Below are positions 36,694 through 46,629 of a DNA stretch of 64,000 bases, in pieces. The notes below the pieces were generated by a model. That model was not told where the DNA came from, searched no databases, and saw nothing but the letters and a program-made list of their open reading frames with translations. The stretch lies in NCBI GenBank assembly GCA_015491865.1, contig WFVD01000026.1:62001-126000 (forward strand), read 5' to 3'. Position 1 is the first letter of the stretch. Each line of letters opens with the position of its first letter. This stretch comes from Gammaproteobacteria bacterium. Lineage in GTDB: Bacteria > Pseudomonadota > Gammaproteobacteria > SZUA-140. Both the position numbers and the translations under genes were made by a program.

Positions 36694-36936
36694 ATGAACG
36701 GTAGCGAACAGCGGGTCAGGTTTGCGATTAGAATCTCTGCCGACGATTATCTTGCGTACTACAAGGGGCAGGCGAGACAGGTTATTGTTGATGCGGAAGA
36801 TGGTCGGCGCATACAGTTTCCGGCGAGCTGTCTTCAGCCTTTTATTATGCGTGATGGCATCAATGGTATTTTTGTATTGCGTTTCGATGCCAATAATAAG
36901 CTGGTCGGACTGGAGAAAACAGGCGAGTTACCATAG
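36694..36936 (+). CDS. DUF2835 family protein
   Basis: An 80-residue cytoplasmic protein. The pattern RFAIRISADDYLAYYKGQAR...V.AEDGRRIQFPASCLQPF and the ending GIFVLRFDANNKL match the DUF2835 family as I remember it, which is widespread in gammaproteobacteria and has no known function. It lies three bases before mazG on the same strand, so the two are probably co-transcribed. RBS is weak (AAGGTG). Confidence 0.8.
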   Translation: MNGSEQRVRFAIRISADDYLAYYKGQARQVIVDAEDGRRIQFPASCLQPFIMRDGINGIFVLRFDANNKLVGLEKTGELP

Positions 36937-36939
36937 CTT

Positions 36940-37737
36940 ATGGAGGAAATGAGAAAACTGCTAGAGGTGATGGAACAGCTGCGCCACCCCAGAACAGGCT
37001 GTCCGTGGGATCTCGCACAGGATTACGCATCAATTGCACCGTGCACTATCGAAGAGGCGTATGAAGTTGTCGATGCGATTGAGCGTGGTGACATGGATGA
37101 TCTGTGTGATGAGCTGGGAGACCTGCTATTTCAGGTGGTTTTTTATGCGCAAATTGCAAAAGAGGAGGGGCGTTTTGATTTTTCACAGGTCGCTGAACAG
37201 ATCACAGAGAAATTAATTCGTCGCCACCCCCATCTGTTTAGCGACTCGCCTGATGGCGAAAGCCAGGTGGCCGATCATCGAGCAACCTGGGAGCAGATTA
37301 AAGCCAAAGAACGCCGTAATAAAGGGGTAGCCACTCAGCACATGGGCGCATTGCATGGCGTTGCGAGTGCGTTGCCGGCGCTGACTCGTGCGGTAAAGTT
37401 ACAGAAGCGGGCAGCAGATGCTGGTTTTGACTGGCCAGTGATTGAAGCGGTGCTGGAGAAGGTTCAGGAAGAGCTGGATGAGGTGCGGGAGGTGCTGGAG
37501 CAAGATCAGGGTGCGCAGCGTATGCAGCATGAGATTGGGGACCTGCTGCAGTCGGTGACCAATCTTTCACGTCATGCCGGCATTGACCCTGAAACTGCAC
37601 TGCGTGAAGCCAATCAACGCTTTGAGCGACGCTTCGCTTCCGTCGAGGCGCAGTGTATTGCGCAAGGGGTGACGCCAGCAACTGCGGGGCTCGATGCACT
37701 GGAAGTGATGTGGCTTCGGGCTAAACTGGCTGAGTAG
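36940..37737 (+). CDS. mazG: Nucleoside triphosphate pyrophosphohydrolase MazG
   Basis: MazG hydrolyses (d)NTPs to monophosphates and pyrophosphate, acting as a house-cleaning enzyme and modulator of ppGpp signalling. The N-terminal domain has the metal-binding pattern EEAYEVVDAI...DELGDLLFQVVFYAQIA, and the C-terminal half repeats it (EELDEVREVLE...HEIGDLLQSV). LRHPRTGCPWDLAQDY near the start is characteristic. Length 265 is normal for the two-domain form. Confidence 0.96.
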   Translation: MEEMRKLLEVMEQLRHPRTGCPWDLAQDYASIAPCTIEEAYEVVDAIERGDMDDLCDELGDLLFQVVFYAQIAKEEGRFDFSQVAEQITEKLIRRHPHLFSDSPDGESQVADHRATWEQIKAKERRNKGVATQHMGALHGVASALPALTRAVKLQKRAADAGFDWPVIEAVLEKVQEELDEVREVLEQDQGAQRMQHEIGDLLQSVTNLSRHAGIDPETALREANQRFERRFASVEAQCIAQGVTPATAGLDALEVMWLRAKLAE

Positions 37738-38074
37738 AGGGGCTGACAATAAACTAGTTTATGACGCTGAATCAGTCGAATTAGCGCAGTTTTTCGCCAT
37801 TTTTTTGTAGCATGCCACTTTATTATGGCGCTGGTCTGGTATGGACGGCCACGCTTCTTTTGAGCTATTTTCTCTGTAAATACAGCTTATTATCATCTTC
37901 TGCAAAGCGCCTTCTGAATAGCTGTTGATATTGGCATGATCGATGCTCATAACAATATTAAGGTGATGGCATGTTGAGCCGCTAACAATAGTGAAGGATC
38001 TCGAAATGGCCATTTCTGAAAGGATGTTGAATGGCTTGGCAAGGATGTAAACCAGAACATTGGAGGATACACAA
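37738..38074. other. Intergenic region after mazG
   Basis: A 337-base gap. It holds a perfect 14-base palindrome ATAAACTAGTTTAT (37749-37762) just after mazG. A 118-codon minus-strand frame crosses it, but that frame has no ribosome-binding site or recognisable domain and runs into the next gene. It presumably contains the promoter of the small membrane protein gene. Confidence 0.4.
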
Positions 38075-38260
38075 ATGATGGACATGATGATAGAAGCAGT
38101 ATTGGTGGCTTTCACGCTAGGCGGTGTTATAGGTGCAGCGGTTGCAGTTCATTTGAAATCGTCGTCTGACACCAGCAAACAGTGGTCAGAAGATGTAGCA
38201 CCAGAAGATGAGTCGCTTGTTTATGTTAAAGAGGAGCAGAACCGTTCAGGACGCCGTTAA
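38075..38260 (+). CDS. 61-residue single-span membrane protein
   Basis: No family is recognised. A membrane helix (about residues 5-26: MIEAVLVAFTLGGVIGAAVAV) is followed by a polar acidic tail. GGAGG lies nine bases before the ATG at 38075, so I prefer it to the upstream TTG used in the ORF track. It stands alone between mazG and miaB. The well-placed ribosome-binding site and the clear helix make it a likely real gene. Confidence 0.68.
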   Translation: MMDMMIEAVLVAFTLGGVIGAAVAVHLKSSSDTSKQWSEDVAPEDESLVYVKEEQNRSGRR

Positions 38261-38644
38261 TACGGTCTACCTGCCGGTGGTGAAAGTTGTCGTTCTACAG
38301 CTCAATGTAGCTGATGGGTGTTGCTAGTAACTAAATTTCAGAGCAGTATTTGGTTGTTTGTAGCGCTCCCCGTCAATGCATTCAGGTGGGCTATAGTGGG
38401 GCGGTTTTCGCTATGTAAAATTCAGGGTTGCACTTAAAAGCAGCTCGCCATTCCTGATCGCCCTCCCCAGGTGTTGATAACACGTTTCTGTTGTCCAGTT
38501 ATAATTGATTGTAAAGCGCTTAGCCGCTCTTCCCGCGCTCATATGCGAGCCTGCCGTCTAGCCCTGTGACTGGAAATTTTGCTGAAAAAGTAGTAAGTTG
38601 TGCGGTTCTTTCCTAAAAGTTTCCGGGTTTGAAATAGCACCACG
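38261..38644. other. Intergenic region upstream of miaB
   Basis: A 384-base gap. I see no frame with a ribosome-binding site, no tRNA and no convincing terminator. It should hold the promoter of miaB and the downstream ybeZ-ybeY-ybeX-lnt series. Confidence 0.35.
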
Positions 38645-40003
38645 ATGACACATAAATTATACATTAAGACCTTTGGCTGCCAGATGAACGAGTATGACTC
38701 AGCCAAAATGGTGGAGGTGCTCGCGGCATCTCACGGCGTACAACGGGTTGATTCGGCTGAAGAGGCGGATATTCTGCTACTCAACACCTGTTCGATTCGG
38801 GAAAAGGCGCAGGAGAAAGTGTTTCACCAGCTGGGTCGCTGGCGCGAGATGAAAGAGCAGCGGCCCAACACCGTGATCGGTGTCGGTGGCTGCGTGGCGA
38901 GTCAGGAGGGTGATGCGATTCGAGCGCGTGCCCCCTTTGTCGATCTGGTCTTTGGCCCGCAGACGTTTCATCGTCTGCCGCAGATGCTAAATGAGGTGAA
39001 GCAGCAGCGGCAGCCTGTGATCGATATCAGCTTTCCCGAGATTGAAAAGTTTGACTGCATGCCGGAACCGAAGGCTGACGGGCCAACGGCGTTTGTATCG
39101 ATCATGGAAGGGTGCAGTAAATATTGCACCTTCTGCGTGGTGCCTTACACGCGCGGTGAAGAGTTTAGTCGCCCGTTTGATGACCTCCTCAGTGAAATAT
39201 CGTCGCTCGCCAGTCAGGGGGTGCGTGAGGTGAATCTACTTGGCCAGAACGTCAACGCCTACCGCTATGAGATGGAGGACGGTACCGAGGTCGATCTCGC
39301 ATTACTAATTAGCTATGTGGCCAGTATCGACGGCATTGACCGCATCCGTTTTACCACCTCACACCCGGTTGAGTTTAGCGATAGCCTGATCGAAGTCTAT
39401 CGTGAAGTGCCCGAGCTGGTTAGTCATCTTCATCTGCCGGTGCAGAGCGGTTCAGATCGTATTCTTGGAGCGATGAAGCGCGGCCACACCGTGCTGGAAT
39501 ATAAATCTAAGATTCGCCGCCTGCGCGAGGCGCGCCCCGATATCAGTCTGTCGTCTGATTTTATTATCGGTTTCCCTGGTGAGTCGGATGCCGATCATCG
39601 CGCCACTATGGAGCTGATTGAGGCGCTCGGTTTTGATCACTCCTTTAGCTTTATCTATAGCGCACGCCCCGGCACCCCGGCAGCGGCGCTGCCAGATGAT
39701 GTTCCGCATGCTGTCAAACAGCAGCGGCTTGCTGAGCTACAGAGACGTATTATCGAGATGACCGCCGCAATCAGTGCATCGATGGTTGGTACGGAGCAGC
39801 GAGTGCTGGTGGAGCGTCTTTCGAAAAAAGACCCGGCACAGGTGGCTGGGCGCACCGATAATAATCGTTGGGTCAATTTGACGGCAGATCCGTCGGTGAT
39901 TGGTCAGTTTGTGACGGTACGCATCACCGAGGCGCTGCCAAATTCGTTGCGTGGCGAGCTGGCTCCTCAGCTTGCCCCAAACAATGGTCGCCACGTTGCA
40001 TAG
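38645..40003 (+). CDS. miaB: tRNA-2-methylthio-N6-dimethylallyladenosine synthase MiaB
   Basis: A radical-SAM methylthiotransferase that thiomethylates i6A at position 37 of tRNAs reading UNN codons. The N-terminal UPF0004 domain has the cysteines of the auxiliary cluster ([22 protein letters not shown]). The radical-SAM cluster is [13 protein letters not shown] domain ends the protein (about 375-440). Length 452 is normal. The promoter lies in the 384-base gap upstream, and ybeZ follows. Confidence 0.98.
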   Translation: MTHKLYIKTFGCQMNEYDSAKMVEVLAASHGVQRVDSAEEADILLLNTCSIREKAQEKVFHQLGRWREMKEQRPNTVIGVGGCVASQEGDAIRARAPFVDLVFGPQTFHRLPQMLNEVKQQRQPVIDISFPEIEKFDCMPEPKADGPTAFVSIMEGCSKYCTFCVVPYTRGEEFSRPFDDLLSEISSLASQGVREVNLLGQNVNAYRYEMEDGTEVDLALLISYVASIDGIDRIRFTTSHPVEFSDSLIEVYREVPELVSHLHLPVQSGSDRILGAMKRGHTVLEYKSKIRRLREARPDISLSSDFIIGFPGESDADHRATMELIEALGFDHSFSFIYSARPGTPAAALPDDVPHAVKQQRLAELQRRIIEMTAAISASMVGTEQRVLVERLSKKDPAQVAGRTDNNRWVNLTADPSVIGQFVTVRITEALPNSLRGELAPQLAPNNGRHVA

Positions 40004-40090
40004 CGGTTTCCAGCATGCTCCGCTACAGGCACTCTGTAGTCATCACAACGGCGCTATCGGTGCCGTCTCTTCTCTTTTCCCTTCAAGGGT

Positions 40091-41095
40091 GTGAATTTAA
40101 TCTTGAGCGATAATCAACAAACGAGCGAACTGCTGTTAGAGCCTGTCGATAACCAGCGTCTGGTCGAACTTTGTGGGCAATTTGATGGCCACATCCGCCA
40201 GATTGAAGCGCATTTTGGCGTTCAAATTAGTAATCGTGGTAACGACTTTCGCCTGGTTGGTAATCCCGATGCGGTGATTGAAGCGAGCCGCCTACTCAAG
40301 ACGCTCTATGCCGAAACCGATGGCGCAACATTGGCGCCGTCGCAGGTGCAGCTGGCGCTGCACTCTGCCCCTGCGCTCAAAGAGCTGGAACAGCAGGTGG
40401 TTGGGAGTGTCCAGATACAGACTAGAAAGGGCGGTATCAAAGGGCGTGGCATCAATCAGGCGATGTATCTGCAGCGTATTCTGAGCCATGAGATCAACTT
40501 TGGCATCGGTCCCGCCGGTACTGGTAAAACCTACCTTGCGGTTGCCTGTGCGGTTGAGGCGCTGGAGAAGGAAGAGGTGAGGCGCATTCTGCTGGTGCGG
40601 CCTGCGGTTGAGGCGGGGGAGCGGCTCGGTTTTCTGCCAGGCGATCTGGCGCAGAAGATCGACCCCTACCTGCGCCCACTCTACGATGCGCTGTATGAGA
40701 TGCTCGGCTTTGAGCGTGTCGCCAAACTGATCGAACAGAATGTGATTGAGGTCGCGCCGCTCGCCTATATGCGTGGGCGTACTCTGAATGAGTCTTTCAT
40801 CATTCTCGATGAGGCGCAAAATACCACCGTTGAACAGATGAAGATGTTTCTGACGCGCGTCGGTTTTGGTTCGACTGTCGTCGTGACCGGTGATGTGACG
40901 CAGATCGATCTGCCGCGTGGTAGCACCTCGGGGCTGCGCCATGTGATCGAAGTGTTGCAAGAGGTCAACGGCATCAGCTTTACTTTTTTCGAATCACAGG
41001 ATGTCGTGCGTCACCCGTTGGTGCAGCGTATCGTACAGGCCTATGCCGCAAAGGAAGCGCAGGAAGAGAGGGAGAGTGGGCGGCGTGAACGCTGA
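40091..41095 (+). CDS. ybeZ: PhoH-like ATPase (YbeZ)
   Basis: A 334-residue PhoH family protein with an N-terminal KH-like part and a P-loop ATPase: Walker [28 protein letters not shown], and Walker B IILDEAQN. YbeZ works beside YbeY in rRNA and RNA metabolism. The start is GTG, with AAGGGT before it. Its 3' end overlaps ybeY by 11 bases, consistent with the conserved miaB-ybeZ-ybeY-ybeX-lnt series. Confidence 0.95.
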   Translation: MNLILSDNQQTSELLLEPVDNQRLVELCGQFDGHIRQIEAHFGVQISNRGNDFRLVGNPDAVIEASRLLKTLYAETDGATLAPSQVQLALHSAPALKELEQQVVGSVQIQTRKGGIKGRGINQAMYLQRILSHEINFGIGPAGTGKTYLAVACAVEALEKEEVRRILLVRPAVEAGERLGFLPGDLAQKIDPYLRPLYDALYEMLGFERVAKLIEQNVIEVAPLAYMRGRTLNESFIILDEAQNTTVEQMKMFLTRVGFGSTVVVTGDVTQIDLPRGSTSGLRHVIEVLQEVNGISFTFFESQDVVRHPLVQRIVQAYAAKEAQEERESGRRER

Positions 41096-41612
41096 ACCAG
41101 ACCTGCCGCAGAATCCGTACCTGGCGCTGGCGCTTGACCTGCAAATTGCTTTACAGCAGCCACAGGAGGCTGCACTGCCGACGCAGGCAGATCTGGAACT
41201 GTGGGTGAGAGCTGCGCTTGAAGGTAAAGTGGGCGAAGTGGCGCTCACCATTCGTCTGGTCGAAAAGGATGAAAGTGCCTCCCTCAATCAGCAGTACCGG
41301 GCAAAGCACGGGCCGACCAATGTGCTCTCATTCCCGTTTGAGGCCCCCGCTGATGTGCCATTACCACTGCTGGGCGATCTCATTATCTGCGCCCCGTTAG
41401 TGGCACAGGAGGCGCTGGCGCAGGGTAAAACGGCACGTGCCCACTGGGCGCATTTGGTGGTACATGGGGTGTTGCACCTGCGTGGTTATGATCACCTTGA
41501 TGATCTGGCTGCGGATGAAATGGAAGATCTGGAAAGAAAGATCATGGCATACTTGGGATTCGATGATCCGTATATGAATGATGGTAGAGTGGAATATGAT
41601 GACAATGTTTGA
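41085..41612 (+). CDS. ybeY: Endoribonuclease YbeY
   Basis: A metal-dependent RNase needed for 16S rRNA 3'-end maturation and ribosome quality control. The zinc site is the family signature [20 protein letters not shown] and LLGDLIICA are also typical. The ORF track starts inside ybeZ; the GTG at 41085, with GGAG upstream, gives a 175-residue protein of normal length and an 11-base overlap with ybeZ. Confidence 0.95.
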   Translation: MNAEPDLPQNPYLALALDLQIALQQPQEAALPTQADLELWVRAALEGKVGEVALTIRLVEKDESASLNQQYRAKHGPTNVLSFPFEAPADVPLPLLGDLIICAPLVAQEALAQGKTARAHWAHLVVHGVLHLRGYDHLDDLAADEMEDLERKIMAYLGFDDPYMNDGRVEYDDNV

Positions 41613-41654
41613 TTTTCTGAACGGAGAAATAATGAAAGCTGGAGCGGCTCAACG

Positions 41655-42530
41655 ATGAGCAGTGACCGATCGCCCGAGCCGGCGACTGGCAAAGATGGCT
41701 TCCTGGGTAAACTGAAGAAGGCATTCGCGCAGGAACCGGCGGACCGTATTGAACTTATCGAGACACTGCGTGAGTCTCAGCAGCGCCATCTGCTCGATGC
41801 CGATGCCCTGACGATGATCGAAGGGGTGCTGGAAGTCTCTGAGATGCAGGTGCGGGATATCATGATCCCACGTTCACAGATGGTGGTGGTGGAGCGTGAT
41901 GCACCGCTCAAGGAGATCTTGCCGGTGGTTGTTAAATCAGCGCACTCCCGTTTTCCGGTGATTGGTGATGGCAAGGATGAGGTTGAAGGGATTCTGCTCG
42001 CCAAAGATCTGCTCGCCTATGCGCTTGATGGTGGCAGCAAGCGATTCAATGTGCGTGATGTGTTGCGCCCGGCTGCGTTTATCCCCGATAGCAAACGTCT
42101 TAATGTGTTGCTGAAGGATTTTCGTGCCAGCCGTAACCACATGGCGATCGTGGTGGATGAGTACGGCGGCATCGACGGCCTGGTCACGATTGAAGATGTG
42201 CTGGAGCAGATCGTCGGTGAGATCATCGATGAGCATGATGTGGCTGAGGATAGCTACATCATGAAACATAGCGATGTGAGTTTTACCATTAAGGCGCTTA
42301 CCCCGATAGAAGAGTTCAATGACTATTTCGGCTCGGAGTTCAGCGATGAAGATTTCGACACCATCGGTGGCCTGATGATGCGTGCCTTTGGTCACCTGCC
42401 AAAACGTGGTGAGAAATGTGAGATTGGTCGTTTCCACTTTAAGGTGCTGCACGCCGATAGCCGGCGTATCCATCTGTTGCAGATGACTCTACAGGCGGAT
42501 GACGCGACTACCTCGCTGAACGACCATTAA
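41655..42530 (+). CDS. ybeX: CorC/YbeX: CBS-pair and CorC_HlyC domain protein
   Basis: A 291-residue cytoplasmic protein. Two CBS domains occupy about 65-190 ([38 protein letters not shown]). The CorC_HlyC domain follows (about 205-285, [16 protein letters not shown]). The family is linked to magnesium and cobalt handling and, more recently, to ribosome maturation. No membrane domain is present. It lies between ybeY and lnt, as in E. coli. Confidence 0.95.
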   Translation: MSSDRSPEPATGKDGFLGKLKKAFAQEPADRIELIETLRESQQRHLLDADALTMIEGVLEVSEMQVRDIMIPRSQMVVVERDAPLKEILPVVVKSAHSRFPVIGDGKDEVEGILLAKDLLAYALDGGSKRFNVRDVLRPAAFIPDSKRLNVLLKDFRASRNHMAIVVDEYGGIDGLVTIEDVLEQIVGEIIDEHDVAEDSYIMKHSDVSFTIKALTPIEEFNDYFGSEFSDEDFDTIGGLMMRAFGHLPKRGEKCEIGRFHFKVLHADSRRIHLLQMTLQADDATTSLNDH

Positions 42531-42542
42531 GGGGTCGCCCGG

Positions 42543-44030
42543 ATGTTTGCAACATGGCGCGGTGATCTGCTGGCATTGATCGCAGGTGGGTTGCTGTCGT
42601 TCGCCTTTGCGCCTTATGAACTTTACCCTTTAGCGATCGTTTCGCTCGTTACTATTTTTCTTTTGTGGCTTGATAGTAGTGCGCGCCGCGCAATGTGGCG
42701 CGGCCTGCTGTTTGGTATCGGCATGTTTGGTGCTGGAATGTGGTGGGTGTTTATTAGCATCTATCATTACGGCAATGTAAATCTGCCGCTATCACTGTTT
42801 ATCACATCGATGTTTGTGCTGGTATTTTCGACCTTTCCAGCGCTGGCTGGAGGGGTGGCGGTAACATTCAGGAAACGGTTTAATTTGCCGTCAACGGCGG
42901 CACTGTTGTGGTGTTTTCCTGCAGTATGGGTATTGTTTGAATGGATTCGTGGCTGGATGTTCACCGGCCTGCCGTGGCTGAATGTGGGGTATAGCCAGAT
43001 CGAAACGCCGCTGGGTGGCTACGCCATGCTGCTGGGTGTTTATGGTGTCTCATTTGCAGTAGCGCTAACCGCAGCAGCTATCGCCATCATCATTTATCAC
43101 ATTCATATCGGCAGGCGTTCATATCATATTGTGGGGGTGGTGTTGCTCTGGTGTGGCGGTCTGCTACTCGACCAGGTTCGTTGGGTTTCACCCGCAGGTG
43201 AGCCACTCAAAGTGACCCTGGTGCAGGGTAATATTCCGCAGGAATTGAAGTGGTTGCCGTCGATGAAGGCGCCCACCATCGATCTCTATGCGCAGCTTAC
43301 ACGGCAAAACTGGGAGAGTGATCTGATTATCTGGCCTGAAACAGCGCTACCAGTTTTCTTTCATGAGACCACAAACTTTCTCGCAAGGCTTGCTGAAGAG
43401 GCGCGCAATAATAATACTGATATTTTATTAGGGCTGGTCTACCTTGATGGCGAACAGCGTAACTACTACAACACGATGATGTCGCTTGGTCGTGAGACAG
43501 GTTTTTACCACAAACGTCACCTTGTGCCGTTCACGGAATACCTGCCACTCAAAGAATGGCTCTCCGGGTTGATCGATATCATCCAGGTGCCGATGTCAGA
43601 TTTTAGTGCTGGCTCCGATGAGCAGCCACCGCTGCCGATGGCAGGACAAAAGGTCGGTATTTCAATCTGTTTCGAAGACGCTTTTGGTGAAGAGGTGATT
43701 ATGCAGCTGCCGGAGGCGACGCTACTCGTTAACGTGAGTAACGATGCGTGGTTTGCGGACTCAAGTGCGCCCCATCAACATCTACAGATCGCGCGCATGC
43801 GTGCCAAAGAGAGTGGCCGCCCGATGTTGCGGGCCACCAACACAGGTGTCTCGGCAATCATCGACCATAAGGGGCGTTTTCAATCGATTGCACCACAGTT
43901 TGAAGAGGCGACACTCAGTGATAAGGTGGTGCCGATGCAGGGTGCAACACCCTATGTTTTAATGGGCAATTTCGCCATACTGGTTTTGATATTGATGTCA
44001 CTGGTTGCGCCGTTAATCAGGCGACACTAA
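42543..44030 (+). CDS. lnt: Apolipoprotein N-acyltransferase Lnt
   Basis: Lnt adds the third acyl chain to lipoproteins at the inner membrane. The N-terminal third has several membrane helices (about 5-190), and the periplasmic nitrilase-fold domain covers about 220-470. The catalytic triad is visible: Glu in IWPETALP, Lys in YHKRHLVPFTEYLP, Cys in ISICFEDAFG. One C-terminal membrane helix ends the protein. Length 495 is normal. Confidence 0.97.
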   Translation: MFATWRGDLLALIAGGLLSFAFAPYELYPLAIVSLVTIFLLWLDSSARRAMWRGLLFGIGMFGAGMWWVFISIYHYGNVNLPLSLFITSMFVLVFSTFPALAGGVAVTFRKRFNLPSTAALLWCFPAVWVLFEWIRGWMFTGLPWLNVGYSQIETPLGGYAMLLGVYGVSFAVALTAAAIAIIIYHIHIGRRSYHIVGVVLLWCGGLLLDQVRWVSPAGEPLKVTLVQGNIPQELKWLPSMKAPTIDLYAQLTRQNWESDLIIWPETALPVFFHETTNFLARLAEEARNNNTDILLGLVYLDGEQRNYYNTMMSLGRETGFYHKRHLVPFTEYLPLKEWLSGLIDIIQVPMSDFSAGSDEQPPLPMAGQKVGISICFEDAFGEEVIMQLPEATLLVNVSNDAWFADSSAPHQHLQIARMRAKESGRPMLRATNTGVSAIIDHKGRFQSIAPQFEEATLSDKVVPMQGATPYVLMGNFAILVLILMSLVAPLIRRH

Positions 44031-44069
44031 GCGCGACATGTTGAACGGTAATCGTCAGGAGTCACCGCT

Positions 44070-44882
44070 ATGAACAGCAGGGCCATCCCTCAACTGCTCG
44101 CTGTCACTATATTATTGCTGCTTTCACTCGCTGCTGGCGCGGCAGAAAGCAGAGCGTTAAGTGGTAAAGAGATCGTACAGCGCTGTCACTATAAAAATCC
44201 CGGGGATGATCACCGCTCACGTCTACTGGTGACCAGCACACTGGCCGATGGCAGAAAGGTTACCAGTGAATACATTCGTCTATGGAAAAACTACGGTGGT
44301 AAAGATGGCATTGTTGATAAGGTCATTCTCTATGCCGCCGGCTCCCATAACGATGGGCTGGCCTTTATGCGCTGGGGCTACGTCAACGGCAGTAAGAGGC
44401 TTGCAGACCAGTGGATCTACTTGCCCGAAACGCGCGTTGTTAAGCGTATTGCAAAACGTTCACCCGGTGAGATGGACTGGGGTTTTAGTGATGATGACCT
44501 GCGGCTACGTGACATTGATGAGGATGATCACCGTTTTCTTGGAGTGAGGGAGCTCGAAGGTAATGAGTTTTACGTGGTTGAAAGTATTCCGAAACATGAT
44601 CATATTTACGGTAAGCGCATCTCCTGGTTTAGTAAGACAAAGGAGTGGGAGTACTGTTTAGAGAGGCGCATTGACTATTTTGATAAAGAGATGAAGATGG
44701 TTAAAAAACAGCTTATTAGCTGGCGGCTGATTGATGGCGCGTGGGTATGGGAAAGAGCGACAATTAAAAATTTCAGAGCCGGTTCTACTACTGTTTATGA
44801 AGTTAAAGATATTGAAGTGAATATTGGATTGAAGGACCGAGAATTTTCAACACGTACTTTAGGGCGGGATATTAAGCATTGA
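44070..44882 (+). CDS. LolA-like outer-membrane lipoprotein-sorting protein
   Basis: A 270-residue exported protein with a signal peptide ending AAGAA. The periplasmic domain (about 45-265) matches the LolA/LolB-fold family often annotated as outer membrane lipoprotein-sorting protein: WIYLPETRVVKRIAKRSPGEMDWGFSDDDL and a later KRISWFSKTKEW. This branch is usually found with RND-type or ABC exporters, but here it follows lnt, which also acts in lipoprotein maturation. A GGAG ribosome-binding site precedes the ATG. The exact cargo is unknown. Confidence 0.8.
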   Translation: MNSRAIPQLLAVTILLLLSLAAGAAESRALSGKEIVQRCHYKNPGDDHRSRLLVTSTLADGRKVTSEYIRLWKNYGGKDGIVDKVILYAAGSHNDGLAFMRWGYVNGSKRLADQWIYLPETRVVKRIAKRSPGEMDWGFSDDDLRLRDIDEDDHRFLGVRELEGNEFYVVESIPKHDHIYGKRISWFSKTKEWEYCLERRIDYFDKEMKMVKKQLISWRLIDGAWVWERATIKNFRAGSTTVYEVKDIEVNIGLKDREFSTRTLGRDIKH

Positions 44883-44906
44883 GGCATCTAGAATAGAGAC
44901 TCCGGC

Positions 44907-45359
44907 ATGAAATGGATCGTTATTGTACTGCTCTTATTGCCGTTTATTTTCTTCCCAAAAAAGATATTTGGTGCTCTGGGTTTTCTGGTGTTGACCGGTA
45001 GTGCTATCGGTGGCTTTTTCTACTATCAGGAGTGGTCGAATAAAAAGGCGAGTGAGGCGGTGAGTATCTCGGTTGACTATTCGGCTTCATATTGTGATGA
45101 GTCATCTCCACTTAAAGTAACAATCAATAACGCCAGTGATAAAACCATCACCATGGTGGAGTGGAATATCTCAGCGCATCAAACCGGGTTTAGTGATGAC
45201 CTTGCTGCACCGGGTTATCAGATCTATTCTCAGGATAAAATCCTGGAACCCGGTGCTCGTTGGAGTGGGTGTGTCACGCTACCTAAATTAAAGCGTGACG
45301 TTGAAAATGTTGCTGGACTGGTGTTTTCAGTAAAAGACAAAGATGTGGTTTTTAAATGA
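44907..45359 (+). CDS. Hypothetical membrane-anchored protein
   Basis: No family is recognised. Two hydrophobic segments at the start (about 2-17 and 22-44: KWIVIVLLLLPFIFF, ALGFLVLTGSAIGGFFYY) are followed by a periplasmic or extracytoplasmic beta-rich domain of about 100 residues with two cysteines (SYCDES, SGCVTL). The pattern of KVTINNASDKTI...EWNISAH resembles a small immunoglobulin-like or multi-haem-free FxLYD domain. It lies 24 bases after the LolA-like gene on the same strand. Confidence 0.65.
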   Translation: MKWIVIVLLLLPFIFFPKKIFGALGFLVLTGSAIGGFFYYQEWSNKKASEAVSISVDYSASYCDESSPLKVTINNASDKTITMVEWNISAHQTGFSDDLAAPGYQIYSQDKILEPGARWSGCVTLPKLKRDVENVAGLVFSVKDKDVVFK

Positions 45360-45388
45360 TGAGCGCTTATCAGGGGTGTGGGTAACTT

Positions 45389-45589
45389 ATGGGTGACGGC
45401 GTGTTTGAGAGTGACACTACCATTGAATCCCCCTGCCTGCGCTGCTGTTGTCTGGATCAGGATGACATCTGCACAGGCTGTTTCCGTTCGGTCGATGAAA
45501 TTGCCAGATGGGGTGCTGCTGCGACTAAAGAGAAAAGGGAGATATTAGAGCGCTGTAAAGAACGTGAAGCAGAGGTCGATAACCGTTAA
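45389..45589 (+). CDS. DUF1289 family protein
   Basis: A 66-residue protein with the DUF1289 cysteine pattern: SPCLRCCCLDQDDICTGCFR followed by the conserved DEIARW. The four conserved cysteines suggest a metal or Fe-S site. The family has no established function. It lies 29 bases after the membrane protein gene and may be the last gene of the lnt-side cluster. Confidence 0.85.
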   Translation: MGDGVFESDTTIESPCLRCCCLDQDDICTGCFRSVDEIARWGAAATKEKREILERCKEREAEVDNR

Positions 45590-45759
45590 GCAAATAACCT
45601 CTTGTAATACTAAGTAAATAGAGCGAGCCTTGTTCTGCTTAGTGAGAAAGAGCGCTGATAAATAGTGGTGAATTGTATCAAAAGGCCGATATAGCTTAGC
45701 AGTGCCTCTGCGGTAGTGATTTTATGGCGAGCTTGAGAAGATAAATAAGGAGATGGAAA

Positions 45760-46122
45760 ATGGCCCGGATTTTAGCAGTAGATGACTCTATGGCGATGCG
45801 CAATCTGGTCAAAGGGATATTAACTGGTGAGGGGTACGAAGTTCTGACTGCAGTTGATGGTGCTGATGCGATGAAAGTGGCGCGCAAGGAGAGTGTTGAT
45901 CTGGTGCTGTCTGATGTCAATATGCCGAATATGAGTGGCATAAGCCTGGTTACGCGGCTACGCTCGCTGGATAATTACAAATTCACTCCCATCATTATGG
46001 TGACAACCGAAGGGAGTGATTTCAAGAAAGACAAGGCACGCTCATTTGGGGCAACGGGCTGGCTACAGAAACCTTTCACCCCGGAGCGCCTGCTGGGTGC
46101 AGTGAAAAAGGTGTTGGGTTGA
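45760..46122 (+). CDS. CheY-like single-domain response regulator
   Basis: A 120-residue receiver with no output domain. The acidic pocket (AVDDS), phospho-acceptor Asp (LVLSDVNMPNMSG), the conserved Thr (VTTEG) and Lys (QKPF) are all present, and the sequence is close to CheY-family proteins. AAGGAG lies ten bases before the ATG. No chemotaxis gene is adjacent. It could carry phosphate to or from a distant histidine kinase, such as the hybrid kinase with an Hpt domain encoded at 25.9 kb, but that link is speculation. Confidence 0.93.
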   Translation: MARILAVDDSMAMRNLVKGILTGEGYEVLTAVDGADAMKVARKESVDLVLSDVNMPNMSGISLVTRLRSLDNYKFTPIIMVTTEGSDFKKDKARSFGATGWLQKPFTPERLLGAVKKVLG

Positions 46123-46134
46123 GGCTTATAACCT

Positions 46135-46545
46135 CTAATAACCAAAGACCTGATTTAATCTTTTTGTAAGGTCCGCACTGCTCTCCAGATCGCTTAGCTT
46201 CCCAACGATGGTGCCATCCTCTTTAAATAGCACCAGGGTGCCCTCATGTGCCTTGTTTATTTTTGCAAACTTGGCCCCTGTGGGGGTGCCACTTTCCGCA
46301 ATACGGAATTCAATACGGTCTTTGTAGTGCTCCCGAATATCGTCAACCTGCCCCATCGAAATAAGGCTGCGCACCCCCTCCTTGTTGTGTACCAGAACAG
46401 CCACATTTTTACCGCTACCGATCACAGAGAGATCTTCGCTGTAACCCGTTGGTAACATCGAGATGCCAAATCCCATCCCAAGGAGAACCAGTAGGATCGA
46501 CGACCACTGCGCCCAGCGCTTTTTGATTGATGACATTCCGCTCAT
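46135..46545 (-). CDS. Hypothetical membrane-anchored thioredoxin-like protein
   Basis: A 136-residue protein with an N-terminal membrane anchor (about 15-32, SILLVLLGMGFGISML) and a small soluble domain. VAVLVHNKEGVRSLISMGQVDDIREHY and GTLVLFKEDGTIVGKLSDL look like part of a thioredoxin fold, but no CxxC is present. The ORF track starts 17 codons earlier; an ATG three codons later (46536) is also possible. It is convergent with the CheY-like gene. No named family is recognised. Confidence 0.62.
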   Translation of the reverse strand: MSGMSSIKKRWAQWSSILLVLLGMGFGISMLPTGYSEDLSVIGSGKNVAVLVHNKEGVRSLISMGQVDDIREHYKDRIEFRIAESGTPTGAKFAKINKAHEGTLVLFKEDGTIVGKLSDLESSADLTKRLNQVFGY

Positions 46546-46629
46546 AATAGTGTAATTCCAGACAATGAAAGATGTTGAGTGGGGTATTATAAACACAAAG
46601 GTGAATCCAGTGTTAACAGCCCCTGACGG

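Noticed and set aside
37874-37885. CTGTAAATACAG as a LexA site
   Set aside because: LexA boxes need CTGT-N8-ACAG (16 bases); this has only four bases between the arms.
37759-38115. 118-residue minus-strand ORF between mazG and the small membrane protein
   Set aside because: It overlaps the start of the plus-strand small gene, has no ribosome-binding site, and its composition (Ser, Asn, Cys and Ile rich) is unlike its neighbours.
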